Source: Lantana camara
Taxonomy: Eukaryota > Streptophyta > Magnoliopsida > Lamiales > Verbenaceae
Assembly (NCBI GenBank): GCA_037501455.1
Contig: CM074856.1
Span: forward strand, 53,845,001-53,909,000
Direction: 5' to 3'
DNA length: 64,000 nt
Shown: piece by piece, positions 35,056 to 46,252 of the stretch
How positions within the stretch are numbered: position 1 is the stretch's first letter
Layout: every line of letters begins with the position of its first letter
The notes under the pieces: generated by a model
Databases searched by the model: none
The model's input: the letters and a program-made list of their open reading frames with translations, nothing else
Told to the model about the DNA's origin: nothing
Position numbers and translations under genes: made by a program

Positions 35056-36757
35056 TTAATTACCCCCTATGTCGTAATTGCTAATCGCTGCTAAGTGACA
35101 ATTAGTTGTTAATATTTGCTTGAGTGACAACTATGTGATACATCTCATTTGCACTTTGACCGGCCATGCATATCTAGTGTTTACTTTTAGAGTGATGTCT
35201 CCTTTATATCATCAAGATTGGTCCGACGAAGTTAGAAGAGATGGATTGGTAAAGAGGGTTGGTTAGATGAATCTATGTGCAAGGTTGAAGATTTTGGAAA
35301 TTGGTGCACGTGTCGAAGAAGAGTTAAGTTTCAAAGAGGTTTTATTTTCGGAATAAGGAGTGAATAATCAAAGATTCGGGCTCGAGGAATAATGAAAGTG
35401 TTAGAATTTGCTCTTGGAGAATAATTAAGGAAAATACCCAGGGGTCCCACTAAAGGTTGTAATACAAGTAAGAACAAACCGTGTTGGAATAAGGGTTCGG
35501 TTCAAGATTTAGTGAACAAAGGTGTTCAATCATAAATTCGGAACATGATGGTTGAGTCATCATTCAACTGCGCTTTTGGAAAAAGGAAACCAATGAGATT
35601 ACTAGTGGATTTTGGTTGAACTTTTAAAGAACTTTAAAGGAAAGAAATGAAGTTTGAGGGAGGTTATCGGACTAAGGGTGAGATGATCGAAAGCAACATC
35701 AACAATGAGGAGAAGCAACTCTTTGAGAGGGATTTATCAAGTACATTGATGAGAGAATTGGGTTTTCGGGGCGACTGGAGCACCGAGTAAATTGAATCAT
35801 GCAAACGAATATCTCCGAGGAATGAAGAAAACTAAGAAAAGGCTACCAAGAGAATTTGGACTCACTTTTCCTAAAATTCAAAGGAGAAATGAAGGTTGTT
35901 AATTGGGTGAGAATCGATAGCTTACTTGAGAAAGCCTTAGCGGGAAGGAACCATATTGGTTACTAGACAAGATCCTTTTTTTTGGGAATTTCTATGAAGA
36001 AACATTCGAGCAAAGGAATTCGAGCCATAAGGTTGATGATGGGGTATTGGATTTGCAAATTGTACCAAGGTCATAGTGGCTAACCGAAAATCGAGAAACT
36101 TAAATTCTTATGAACAAGAACAAGACCGAGAACACTCAAGGGTGGAAGGTTGGATAGGAGAAATTACCAAGGATTGACAACAACCGTGGGATGACAATAG
36201 GGATGATATTTAAAGTATAAGACACATCGGGAATACTTTTAGAATTTGAGATTATAATTCGAGCTACTAAAGATTGGTTTGAACAATCGAGAAGGCTGAG
36301 TATATTTTGTGGTGACAAATAAATGGATTGGATTAATATCAAGTGCACACCCAAGATTGGAACTTCAGACCATGGTAGTTACCAAAGATGGAAAATTCAT
36401 CGTGGAATGGAAACCGGGTGGTCATTGAAGTATTGAACACATAAGGCATTTCAATGCATGACACTAGGGTTAGAGGAATCTCAAACAAAGGATCAAGTGT
36501 CTAACTGGATCAATATAATGGAAGACTCCTAAAACAATGGTGAACGGTGCACCAAACATTCATGGCATATGCATACACGTAATTTCAATTCAAGTAATTT
36601 CATGATGCTATATGCCTTGATCACTAATTGTATTAGTTGCTTTTGTATGATACTCGATGTGTTTGACATTCCCTACCTGTTCTTTGTGTTGTTGTTGTGT
36701 GATTGTTTATTTAATTTTTGTTTTTGGGAGTTTTGGAGTTTTTCTTTTTTTGTGTTT
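35056..36757 (+). other. Gypsy-B internal 1, non-coding stretch after gag
   Basis: Purine-rich sequence on the plus strand with short frames only. No protease, RT or integrase motif recognised. The equivalent in internal 2 is 44141-45927 with the same organisation, so this is the family's structure rather than a local deletion. Confidence 0.6.
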
Positions 36758-36835
36758 GAGAGACGGGGTTCTCTCGTTGTTTGCCCAATAGATGGGGTTC
36801 TCTTGTTTGTTGCTTGAGAGACGGGGATTCTCTCA
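36758..36835 (+). repeat. GAGAGAC-hairpin array in Gypsy-B internal 1
   Basis: Three units of the form gagagacggggttctctc (the middle one degenerate) spaced about 30 bp, each able to fold on itself. Also at 45928-46005, 57798-57900 and, reversed, 26565-26670. Confidence 0.75.
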
Positions 36836-37048
36836 TTTGTTGCTTTTTACCTGTTTAGCTTGACTATGGCGTCAGTTTAGACTTTCGAGTGCTTAGGTTT
36901 CAGTGAGTTAAGGGTCGTGACTCAATAGCAAGTGAAGACCCCTTGTTTCTTGAAGACCTAGTCCGAACTAATCCCTGGCCGGGAGTTGCTAACCCCGCGT
37001 GGGATAAACACGGGGAAGTTGTTTAGAAGTTCAGACTTCAGGCATTGG

Positions 37049-37082
37049 ACCCGAGGACAGGTCCTTCTTAAGGAGGAGAGGT
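37049..37082 (+). promoter_or_regulatory. Gypsy-B polypurine tract and hairpin before LTR2
   Basis: gacccgaggacaggtc hairpin followed by aaggaggagag; LTR2 begins at 37083. The equivalent before LTR3 is at about 46219-46252 with aagggggagag. Confidence 0.7.
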
Positions 37083-37244
37083 TGTGACGCCCCGTATTTT
37101 CAAGTTGCTCAGGTACGTGCGCCACACGTGAGAGTTTGAGGGTTAGGAACTTTCTTTTCCTTTGTATGTGTATTTAATTTCAACTTTTGATTATGTGACT
37201 TATATGATTTAATTGACTATGTCAATACTAGAAATCTGTCATAT

Positions 37245-37910
37245 AGCAACGAAAATTTTGCAACGGATATAACAACGAAAAAAAAATTCTTGGCAAAATG
37301 CTTTAGCAACGGAATTTTCGTTGCTAAATCCGTTGCTATATATGAAAAAAATAGCAACGGATTTTTCGTTGCTAAAATTAAATAATACAAAAAATAAATA
37401 AATTGGTATATATAGCGACGAAAATTCTGTTGCTATTAAAATAAAAACCTAATAAAAAATAATATAATATTTATAAATATTTGCAACGAAAAATCCATTG
37501 CTATTTAGTAATGGATTTTTTGTTGCTATATGAAAGAAAAAAAAAGAAATAAAAATAAATAAATAGAAAAAATATTAACAACGGATTTTTCGTTGCTATA
37601 TGGAAGAAAAAAAAAAGAAATAAAAATAAATAAATAGAAAAAATATTAGCAACGGATTTTTCGTTGCTATATGGAAGAAAAAAAAGAAATAAAAATAAAC
37701 AAATATTTAAAATATTAACAACGGAAAATCCGTTGCTATTTAGCAATGGATTTTTCGTTGCTATAAGGAAGAAAAAAAAAGAAATAAAAATAAATAAATA
37801 TAAAAAAGATTAGCAACAGAAAATCCGTTGCTATAAACATATGATTAAAAAAATTAATAAAATATTTATAATTTAGTGACGGATTTTTCGTTGCTATATG
37901 AAATAAAAAT
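37245..37910. repeat. CACTA-1 left subterminal palindrome array
   Basis: Repeated gcaacggatttttcgttgct and half units separated by A-rich spacers (gaagaaaaaaaaagaaataa). Resembles an En/Spm-type transposase-binding region. Confidence 0.8.
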
Positions 37911-38107
37911 AAATGAATAATAAAAAATAGAGCAAATTACATTTTTGGTCCCATAGGATTGCGCCTTTTCAATTTTGGTCCCATTCTTATATAATTAGAC
38001 AAAAATAGTCCCGTTGGTTTCATTTTGTTACATTTTTGGTCCCAACCGTTTAATTTTGGACGGAACCGTTAAGTGCATTTAAAAGTCAAATAAAATTTCA
38101 TTGAAGC

Positions 38108-38192
38108 AAAACATCATTGGATTGTATCCAAGTTGGTTGGATGCTCATTTTCTTTTGAATCCTGGGTTTCAATCCCAGGCTCTCTCTTTTTT
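38108..38192 (+). other. tRNA-like segment inside CACTA-1
   Basis: An A-box-like tatccaagttggttgga (38126-38142) and a perfect T-arm-like cctgg-gtttcaatc-ccagg (38161-38179) are followed by a T run at 38187-38192. There is no acceptor stem, so it is not a functional tRNA; probably a SINE head or tRNA-derived fragment. The preceding ttttggtccca repeats (37938-38045) may belong to the same inserted element. Confidence 0.4.
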
Positions 38193-38959
38193 ATATATGT
38201 ACATATATACATTTATTATATAATATATACATGTATAAAATACATATTATATATTATATATTATATAATATTTAATATATTGATATTATATATAATACAT
38301 ATAATATTATAAACATATGTATATTATATATCTATATATATAATATATAGACATATATATCTTATATCTCAAATATTAAATAATAATTAATATTATATGT
38401 TTATATATAATATACGTACATATACATAATATGTGTTTATAATATACATTATAAATCATTAAAAGATGTGCATAACACAATAATTCCTTAAAATTCACAT
38501 ATATAACGCTCGAAATTCACATATAAATACTTCAATATTAAGAGAAAAGTTTTTCATTTAACATGTAACGGTTGCATAACACAATAATTTTTTAATATTT
38601 AGATTTAATTCTACAAATTTTAATATAACTTCATTATATTAAAAGAAAACTTCTTAATTTAACATCTAACGGTTGCGAAATACAATAATTCCTCAATTTA
38701 TAGATATAATTCTATAAATTCAAATATAAATATTTCATATTAAGAAAATAATTCTTTATATTAAGTTATTCAACTATGATTGCTAAATAATACAATAGTT
38801 TCTCAAAATGCAAATATTGTTCTACAGATGTACAAGTGAATACTTCATATTGACATAAAATTAGTTCTTTATTCAACTACTAAATCTAATTATTTAATTA
38901 TGTAAACTTTTCATCTTTTTTTATATGTCATAAAAACTTATACTTAAGTTGATATATAG

Positions 38960-38962
<3 letters not shown>

Positions 38963-39018
<56 letters not shown>
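38963..39018. repeat. (TA)n microsatellite in CACTA-1
   Basis: About 28 uninterrupted TA units; likely to vary between individuals. Confidence 0.9.
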
Positions 39019-39021
<3 letters not shown>

Positions 39022-39507
39022 GCTTGGGGCTAATATAGAATTTAACACAATAATTCTTCAATATTTAGATATAATTCTACAAATTCAAATATAAATGTTT
39101 CATATTAATAAAATAATTCTTCATTAAGTTATTCAACTAGGATTGCTAAATAATACAAATGTATAAGTGAATACTTCATATAACGTAATAGTTCTTTATT
39201 CAACAACCAACTAAATCTAATTATTTAGTTATGTAAAACTTTCATCCTTTTTCTTGTATGTCATAAAAAGTTATACTTAAGTTGATATACATTATATTTT
39301 TATCTCATAACTAAAACTTGAGATATGTAGTTAATTAATAAATATTTAAATTTTTAACGAAATATGTATTATAATATAAATAATTATATATTTAAAAATA
39401 TTTTTATTTAAACTATATGATAACAAGTATTTAATTATTTAAATTAGTATATGAATATTTGATAGTGGTTAAATATAAAAAATGACATAACAATAACAAC
39501 AATAGAG

Positions 39508-39562
39508 TTAGCCCAGCTGGTTTGGGGTTCAACCTTCTTCACTTGGGACCAGGATTCGATTC
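39508..39562 (+). other. Second tRNA-like A-box/B-box pair inside CACTA-1
   Basis: tagcccagctgg fits the A-box consensus and ggattcgattc the B-box with one mismatch, about 32 bases apart as in tRNA genes. No clover-leaf closes. Candidate SINE remnant. Confidence 0.35.
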
Positions 39563-39719
39563 TTACTCAACGCGAATATGTGGAATTATTGTTTTGGCTC
39601 GCATGGGCTAGCGCGAGGCTCGGTGCGTCTTGCCTGGGGCTGACTGGGGCTCGCCGGGGTTAGGTGGGGTGATCCGAGCCCCACAAATGAATTTTTAATT
39701 TATTAATTTGAATTATTAG

Positions 39720-40025
39720 TTTTTGCGATGGATTTTTCAACGGAAATTCCATTGCAAAAAGGCACAAAATTAATTAATTATTGGTTGGTTTGCAACGGAC
39801 TAAATCTGTTGCTAAAAAAATCGTTGCTAAAACTATTGCTAATTTCCATGGGTAGTAATTCGTTGCTAAATCTGTTGCTATAAGTTCGTTGCTAATTCCT
39901 TTGCTAATATCCGTTGCTAATAATTCGTTGTTAAATCCGTTGCTACAGATTAGCCACGAGGGTTATAACAACGGAAAATTTTCGTTGCTAAGCCAAAATC
40001 CGTTGCTAAATCCGTTGCTATAGGG
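39720..40025. repeat. CACTA-1 right subterminal palindrome array
   Basis: Multiple gttgctaa / ttagcaac units in both orientations next to the right terminus. Confidence 0.8.
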
Positions 40026-42965
40026 CGTTTTTCTGGTAGTGTGTTATTTAAATTCGTTTTATAATATGTTTGATTGCTAATTAATGTTTTACGTACTTAT
40101 TTGGAATTATATGAAATCCTTGGACTCAACTGGACTTTGATTTGAACCCAATTTCTCACCTAGCAAACCTTGAGGGCCTATTCGGATCACTTAAATCCTC
40201 AAAGGACTTGATGGTAATTTTTCTTCCTTTTCTTTCTTGCTTTCACGAGATATATGTATATACATACACATTTCTTCGTTTCCTTCATTTCATGAAAACA
40301 AACACAAAGCAAGCTCTTCCATTTCTCTCTCTCTCTCTCCATTCTGTCCAAGTGAGGAAGCAAGAGGCCAAGTATTTTCTTCCCTTTTTCTTCAAGGAAT
40401 CAAGCTCAAGATCCTCTTCTCTTCTTCCCCCTCATTTTCTTCCATTTCCAAGGTATGGTTTGTTGGGTGTGGGATTGATATCTTAAGGGTTTGTTAGGGT
40501 TTTATGAATTGTATGAACTCTTTGAGCCAAAATTCATTATTTGTGAAGTATATGAGTTGATTGATGCATATATATTAACATTTACATTGAACTTGAAGCA
40601 TAGATGATGATCTACATTTTCAAGGGTTTTCTTGGCATATTTGATTGAATCAAAACATGTTTCTTTGGTTTATATGTTGTCTAATTGATGTATATAAATC
40701 TTATACATGTTATGTGATTGTTTTTAGTGTGTGTGATGCCTTGGTTTAGTGTTAGAGTGAGCTTGGGAGCCATTCCCATGAACCCTCCCCCCTCCCCTCC
40801 CAGTTTTCCCCTATTATTTTTCGCCCAGAAGCTTCCCAAATGCCCGTTTGGCCCCTTAGTTCAATCACCAAACGCCCGTTTACGAACCTACTGCCTCACC
40901 CGAGCTTTTCCAAATTCCCATTTGGGTTTCCAGGCCATTTTGCAAATGCCCGTTTACCCCTCAAACAAACTCCGATTGACCTGGTTTTTGAAACTACGAA
41001 AACCTATTGAAGTCTAGAATATTCTCCAATTGAAATCACCTCAATATCTTTTCTCATTTGTGTGATATCATCAATTTTTTTGGTGTCGCCACTTCACTAA
41101 CAATCTGCATTCACTCAACTTTGAGCTTGCGCCATTTTCTCGTCGTTTTAAACTAGAATACGAGCCATATATCATCGGAAAGATCTATTTGTCTACTTTC
41201 ATATCTAACAAATAAAACTCCATTTCAATTTCTAGAACTCAATATATTCCTGTTTTTCCACAGCTTGTACATTTTCGAAAATTGTCAACTTTTGCTAATA
41301 TCGCGAAAACCTTTCTTCTTGCATTCCTTTCACCCTTTTGACTCTCGTATGTGAATTATATGAGTTGTATGCCTACTTAATTGTTAATTATGCTCTTACG
41401 TGACACTCCATGCTTTATAATTGCTTTTATATGACTTATATGCATAATGACTTAATGTTTTATGACTCGTAATGTGCCGAAAGACTTGTTTATGCATGAA
41501 CATGGGTTATCACATATTTAATTGGCTACTTGAGTGCATTTTAATCTAAGTGTGCATTCCATCATATCTTATGCATCTTCTACATTTGTCGTGTGTCATA
41601 TTTGGTCCATATAGAGTCCAAGTCTTCGGCTTTCGTATTTTCTTTTCAGACGAGGTTGCAGGTGTCGAGCCCGAGGCCCAGCCTTATCCGTTTTCACTCT
41701 TTTCTTTTCAAGCACAAGGTGAGGTTTAGGAATTTGTATAGTTATCGACCTAAAGCCTTTATGTGACGTTTTTTAGCCTCGCATGTGATTATATATGATG
41801 TATATAATTAAATAAGTGTTGATTATGATATGTTTATGGCCTTGTGAAACAAGTTGGATTTGAAAAGGGTAATTATGTTGGCCTATGTAAGCTATTTTTA
41901 AAGAAATGTTTATGTTTAAGTTCGGTAGCGAGTTATGCCATGAATGAAAGGTTATGTGAATGTTAAAGTCACTGGGCCCTAGGAGCTATGGGTAAGAGCC
42001 CTCGAGATGGTATTGGGCCGTTGAGGTAAAGCCTGTGCATAGTCTCCATCCGGAGTATCCCGTGCGACCTCGGGAGCTAAGGAAGGCGTGATATTTCGAT
42101 GCCTTCGGTATAAAAGCCGAGGAGGACACGTTGTGGGTTAGCTACCCCACGTGAGTTGGTTAAAGTTATAGATGGTTAGGGCCGCGCGGCTCTTCCTTTA
42201 AAGGTGAGATGGTTGGATTTGTTTCTGAATTTTCTGTATTATTATAATCTAAGGAGTAATGGTTGGAAGCTCGTACTCTCCGAGCATGTGTTATAATTGG
42301 ATATAGGAATTATGAATCGGAATAGAGTTTATGAAAATGACTTCTAAGTATATATGTAAGTTATTTGAAATGTTTTGGCTTGGAAAACCTATTTCCGGTT
42401 CATAAGTCCACCTTTTGATAAGTGCTTTGCTCTAGATATATTTAGGGTGCGGGTGTGCATTAGCCCCCTCACTCAGTCAGTTGACTGACCCCCTCATTTT
42501 ATCTTTTAGTTGCAGGTACTTTTGGTGTGAGCTGGGCGGAGAGGTGTGTCGTTTGAGTCGAACTTGTCAGTTTAGGTCTTGTTGGGATGCTTAGGTCTAC
42601 ATACACTTTCTTCTATGTATAATTATGTCTTGCATACTTGAAAGATTTAAATATTTAGTTTTGTTGAGGCCGTGTGGGCTATTGTACGGGTTGTTATATG
42701 TTGGTATCTATATGTAAATATGATATACTTACATGTGTTGGTACCTATAAGTATCTATGTATGCATAATTACTAGCTTTGGGTTATTTTGTTTTCTAGCT
42801 TCCGCGCTCTTTGAGTCATTTTGGTTAGCTCCGCCTAGCTTAGTGAGTTAGTTGGTCTCCCGTTCGCTAAGGTTCGGATTCGAGTACGGACTTCCCATTT
42901 CGTAACCGGGTTTGGATCTTGGTGTGGGGGATGTGGTCCCTACGTTAGGGTGCTACATCCGTAAG

Positions 42966-42978
42966 TGGTATTAGAGCC
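42966..42978 (+). promoter_or_regulatory. Gypsy-B primer binding site, internal 2
   Basis: Identical to the site after LTR1, with the shared C-to-T mismatch. Confidence 0.8.
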
Positions 42979-43228
42979 CCAGGTTGCAAAATCGGGGTTC
43001 GGTGTCTTGTTTTGTGGGTCTAAGTCAAACGGCATAGGACAATTTGATTATGTGAACATATGCATCACGATTTGCTAAGTTATGCATTTGAAATTTCTAT
43101 CAGTTTGTTGAATTTATTCTACGTGATGCATTACATTTCCTTGATGTTCTTTCTTAATTTATTATGTTACATAACCACTTACTAATCGGCATGCATATAT
43201 CTACATTGAAGTTGTTGAGATTTTCAGG

Positions 43229-44140
43229 ATGCCGCCACGTCTACAACATCACCATCAATCTTTACACCAATATCTGCACAACCGAGGACAGTCATCAATC
43301 GAGTTGCCACCTATGAATTCAATAGCAATGTTATACCTAGAATTTAGGACCTTTAATCCTCTGCGATTCGGGGGAGAAGATGAAATTCGGGCAGGAGAAT
43401 GGCTCTCAGAGATAGAGAGTATATTTGAAGTGTGGCCATGCAACCCTCAAAACATGGCCTGTCTTGTTACACTACTTCTACACGGACAATCGAAGCAATG
43501 GTGGTTAGAGGTTGGTCAATAATTAGGGACAACAAGCGAGGAGTGGATATGGGACGTGTTCGTCCAGGAATTTAGAAAGAGGTACATGCCGTGTGCTATA
43601 CAAGAACAAAGCTTTGAGGAATTCTTTTCACTGAAACAAGGAGATAAGATGGTCGTGGAATATATGGAAGAGTTCAAGAGAGTAGGCATGTTTGTGCCCC
43701 ATATTATGGGCAATGACAAGATGAAGGCTAGGCACTTTGTGGATGGCCTCCGGGAAGAATTCAAGGAGATTTTAACTGAAGAAGATATAAGCACGTGGGA
43801 TAAGACCACGGAGAGAGTTTTAAGGGTTGAAGCTTCGATCCTAGCAAAAGGAAAAGAAGAAGAGGTATCGGGGCCTAGATTTGAGCCGAAATTATGCTCA
43901 AATATACCAGTGAAAGAAAAACCCCATCAACCTAGAACTCGAGCCAAGAGAATCCGTGGAAAGGAACACAAGTTCGAGAGTGCTTCAAAGTTGGGGAAAA
44001 GGGCGCAACTGTGCACTTATTATGGAGGGACCACCCATACCTGTGAAAAATATTGGGACAGATTAAAGAGGTGCTATGTTTGCGGATCAGCGGAGCACAA
44101 GATCTCCGATTGTGATCGATTGAAAGCTAACAAGCAATAA
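43229..44140 (+). pseudogene. Gypsy-B gag, copy 2 (one internal TAA)
   Basis: Phase kept from ATG 43229 to TAA 44138-44140, with one internal TAA at 43520-43522 (codon 98, same as copy 1). The N-terminal piece carries the gag start (GEDEIRAGEWLSEIE), the second piece the gag core (ATG 43556 could restart) and two knuckles. The first reads CTYYGGTTHTCEKY with two Cys replaced by Tyr; the second, CYVCGSAEHKISDC, is intact. The terminal TAA replaces a CAA in copy 1. Confidence 0.85.
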
Positions 44141-45927
44141 ATTTGGGGTCAATAGCTTCAAATTGGAAATCAATTCGGACCCAAAAATCGAGGTAATAGC
44201 ATTCATGGCACGTGCATTCACACTACATTTAAGAATTTGTAATTAATTACCCCCTGTGTCGTAATTTCTAATCGTTGCTAAGTGCCAATTAGTTGTTAAT
44301 ATGTGCTTGAGTGAGAACTATGTGATACATCTCATTTGCACTTTGACCGGCCATGCATATCTAGTGTTTACTTTTAGAGTGATGTCTCCTTTATATCATC
44401 AAGATTGGTCCGACGAAGTTAGAAGAGATGGATTAGTAAAGAGGGTTGGTTTGATAAATCTATGTGCAAGGTTGAAGATTTTGGAAATTAGTACACGTGT
44501 CGAAGAAGAGTTAAGTTTCAAAGAGGTTTTATTTTTGGAGTAAGGCGTGAATAATCAAAGATTCGGACTCGAGGAATAATGAAAGTGTTGGAATTTGCTC
44601 TTGAAGAATAATTATGGAAAATACCCAGGAGTCCCACTAAAGGTTATAATCCAAGTAAGCACAAACCGTGTTAGAATAAGGGTTCGGTTCAAGATTTAGA
44701 GAACAAAGGTGTTCAATCATAAATTCGGAACATGATGAGCGAGTCATCATTCCACTGCGCTTTTGGAAAAAGGAAACCAATGAGATTACTAGTGGATTTT
44801 TGTTGAACTTTTAAAGAACTTCAAAGGAAAGAAATGAAGTTTGAGAGAGGTTATCGGACTAAGGGTGAGATGATCGAAAGCAGCATCAATAATGAGGAGA
44901 AGCAACTCTTTGAGAGGAACTTATCAAGTACATTGATGAGAGAATTGGGTTTTCGGGGCGACTAGAGCACCGAGTAAATTGAAATCATACAAACGAATAT
45001 CTCCGAGGAATGAAGAAAACTAAGAAAAGGCTACCAAGAGAATTTGGACTCACTTTTCCTAAAATTCAAAGGAGAAATGAAGGTTGTTAATTGGGTGAGA
45101 ATCGATAGCTTACTTGAGAAAGCCTTATCGGGAAGGAACCATATTGGTTACTAGACAAGATCCCCTTTTTTTTGGAATTTCTATAAAGAAACATTCGAGC
45201 GAAGGAATTCAAGCCATAAGGTTGATGATGGGGTATTGGATTTGCAAATTGTACCAAGGTCATAGTGGCTAACCGAAAACCAAGAAACTTAAATTCTTAG
45301 GAACAAGAACAAGACCGAGAACACCCAAGGGTGGAAGGTTGGATATGAGAAATTACCAAATGACAATAGGGATGATATTTCAAGTATAAGACAAATCGGG
45401 AATACTTTTAGAATTTGAGATTATAATTCGAGCTACTAAAGATTGGTTTGAACAACCGAGAAGGCTGAGTATATTTTGTGGTGACGAATAAATGGATTGG
45501 ATTAATATCAAGTGCACACCAAAGATTGGAACTTCAGACCATGGCAGTTACCAAAGATGGAAAATTCGTCGTGGAATGGAAACCGGGTGGTCATTGAAGT
45601 ATTGAACACAAAAGGCATTTCAAGGTATGGCACTAGGGTTAGAGGAATCTCAAATGATGGATCAAGTGTCTAACTAGATCAATATAATGGAAGATTCTTA
45701 AAACAATGGTGAACGGTGCACCAAACATTCATGGCATATGCATACACATAATTTCAATTCAAGTAATTTCATGATGCTATATGCCTTGATCACTAATTGT
45801 ATTAGTTGCTTTTGTATGATACTCGATGTGTTTGACATTCCCTACCTGTTCTTTAGGTTCTTGTTGTGTGATTGTTTATTTAATTTTTGTTTTTGGGAGT
45901 TTTGGAGTTTTTCTTTTTTTTGAGTTT
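44141..45927 (+). other. Gypsy-B internal 2, non-coding stretch after gag
   Basis: Counterpart of 35056-36757, similar throughout; no conserved Pol motif seen. A short 80-codon frame at 44301 is interrupted in copy 1 and is unlikely to be a gene. Confidence 0.6.
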
Positions 45928-46005
45928 GAGAGACGGGGTTCTCTCGTTGTTTGCCCAATAGACGGGGTTCTCTTGTTTGTTTCTTGAGAGACGGGGATTC
46001 TCTCA
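45928..46005 (+). repeat. GAGAGAC-hairpin array in Gypsy-B internal 2
   Basis: Three units, gagagacggggttctctc and variants, in the same place upstream of the polypurine tract as in internal 1. Confidence 0.75.
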
Positions 46006-46218
46006 TTTGTTGCTTTTTACCTGTTTAGCTTGCCTGTGGCGTCAGTTTAGACTTTCGAGTGCTTAGGGTTCAGTGAGTTAAGGGTCGTGACTCAATAGCA
46101 AGTGAAGACCCCTTGTTTCTTGAAGACCTAGTCCGAACTAATCCCTGGCCGGGAGTTGCTAACCCCGCGTGGGATGAACACGGGAAAGTTGTTTAGAAGT
46201 TCAGACTTCAGGCATTGG

Positions 46219-46252
46219 ACCTGAGGACAGGTCCTTCTTAAGGGGGAGAGGT
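46219..46252 (+). promoter_or_regulatory. Gypsy-B polypurine tract and hairpin before LTR3
   Basis: gacctgaggacaggtc hairpin followed by aagggggagag directly before LTR3. Confidence 0.7.

Larger units (their letters stand above)
37223..40041. mobile_element. CACTA-1: non-autonomous CACTA transposon in Gypsy-B LTR2
   Basis: 2819 bp, flanked by the 3-bp duplication TGT (37220-37222 and 40042-40044). The right end, ctggtagtg, is the reverse complement of CACTACCAG; the left end reads caatactagaaa, a mutated CACTA terminus. Both ends carry many copies of tagcaacggatttttcgttgcta-type palindromes (37245-37910 and 39720-40025), typical of En/Spm subterminal transposase-binding repeats. No transposase frame is present. 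Comparison with LTR1 and LTR3 shows the exact empty site. Confidence 0.92.
37083..42957 (+). repeat. Gypsy-B LTR2, middle, split by CACTA-1
   Basis: tgtgacgcc...ggtgctaca. Without CACTA-1 and one TGT it is about 3.05 kb, matching the other two LTRs; the break is at gactatgt / tgttattta. Confidence 0.92.

Noticed and set aside
37501..37746. Phe/Leu-rich 81-codon minus-strand frame resembling a membrane protein
   Set aside because: Translation of A-rich spacers and the gcaacgg palindromes of CACTA-1; the repetition explains the apparent hydrophobic segments.
38108..38192. Functional tRNA gene
   Set aside because: T-arm and A-box-like parts are present, but there is no acceptor or anticodon stem pairing; kept only as a tRNA-like segment.
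40142..40486. Conserved 114-118 codon frame in Gypsy-B LTRs (also at 46479-46835)
   Set aside because: Conserved only because LTRs are copies of one another; shortened in LTR1, low complexity (CT-rich leader) and no domain.
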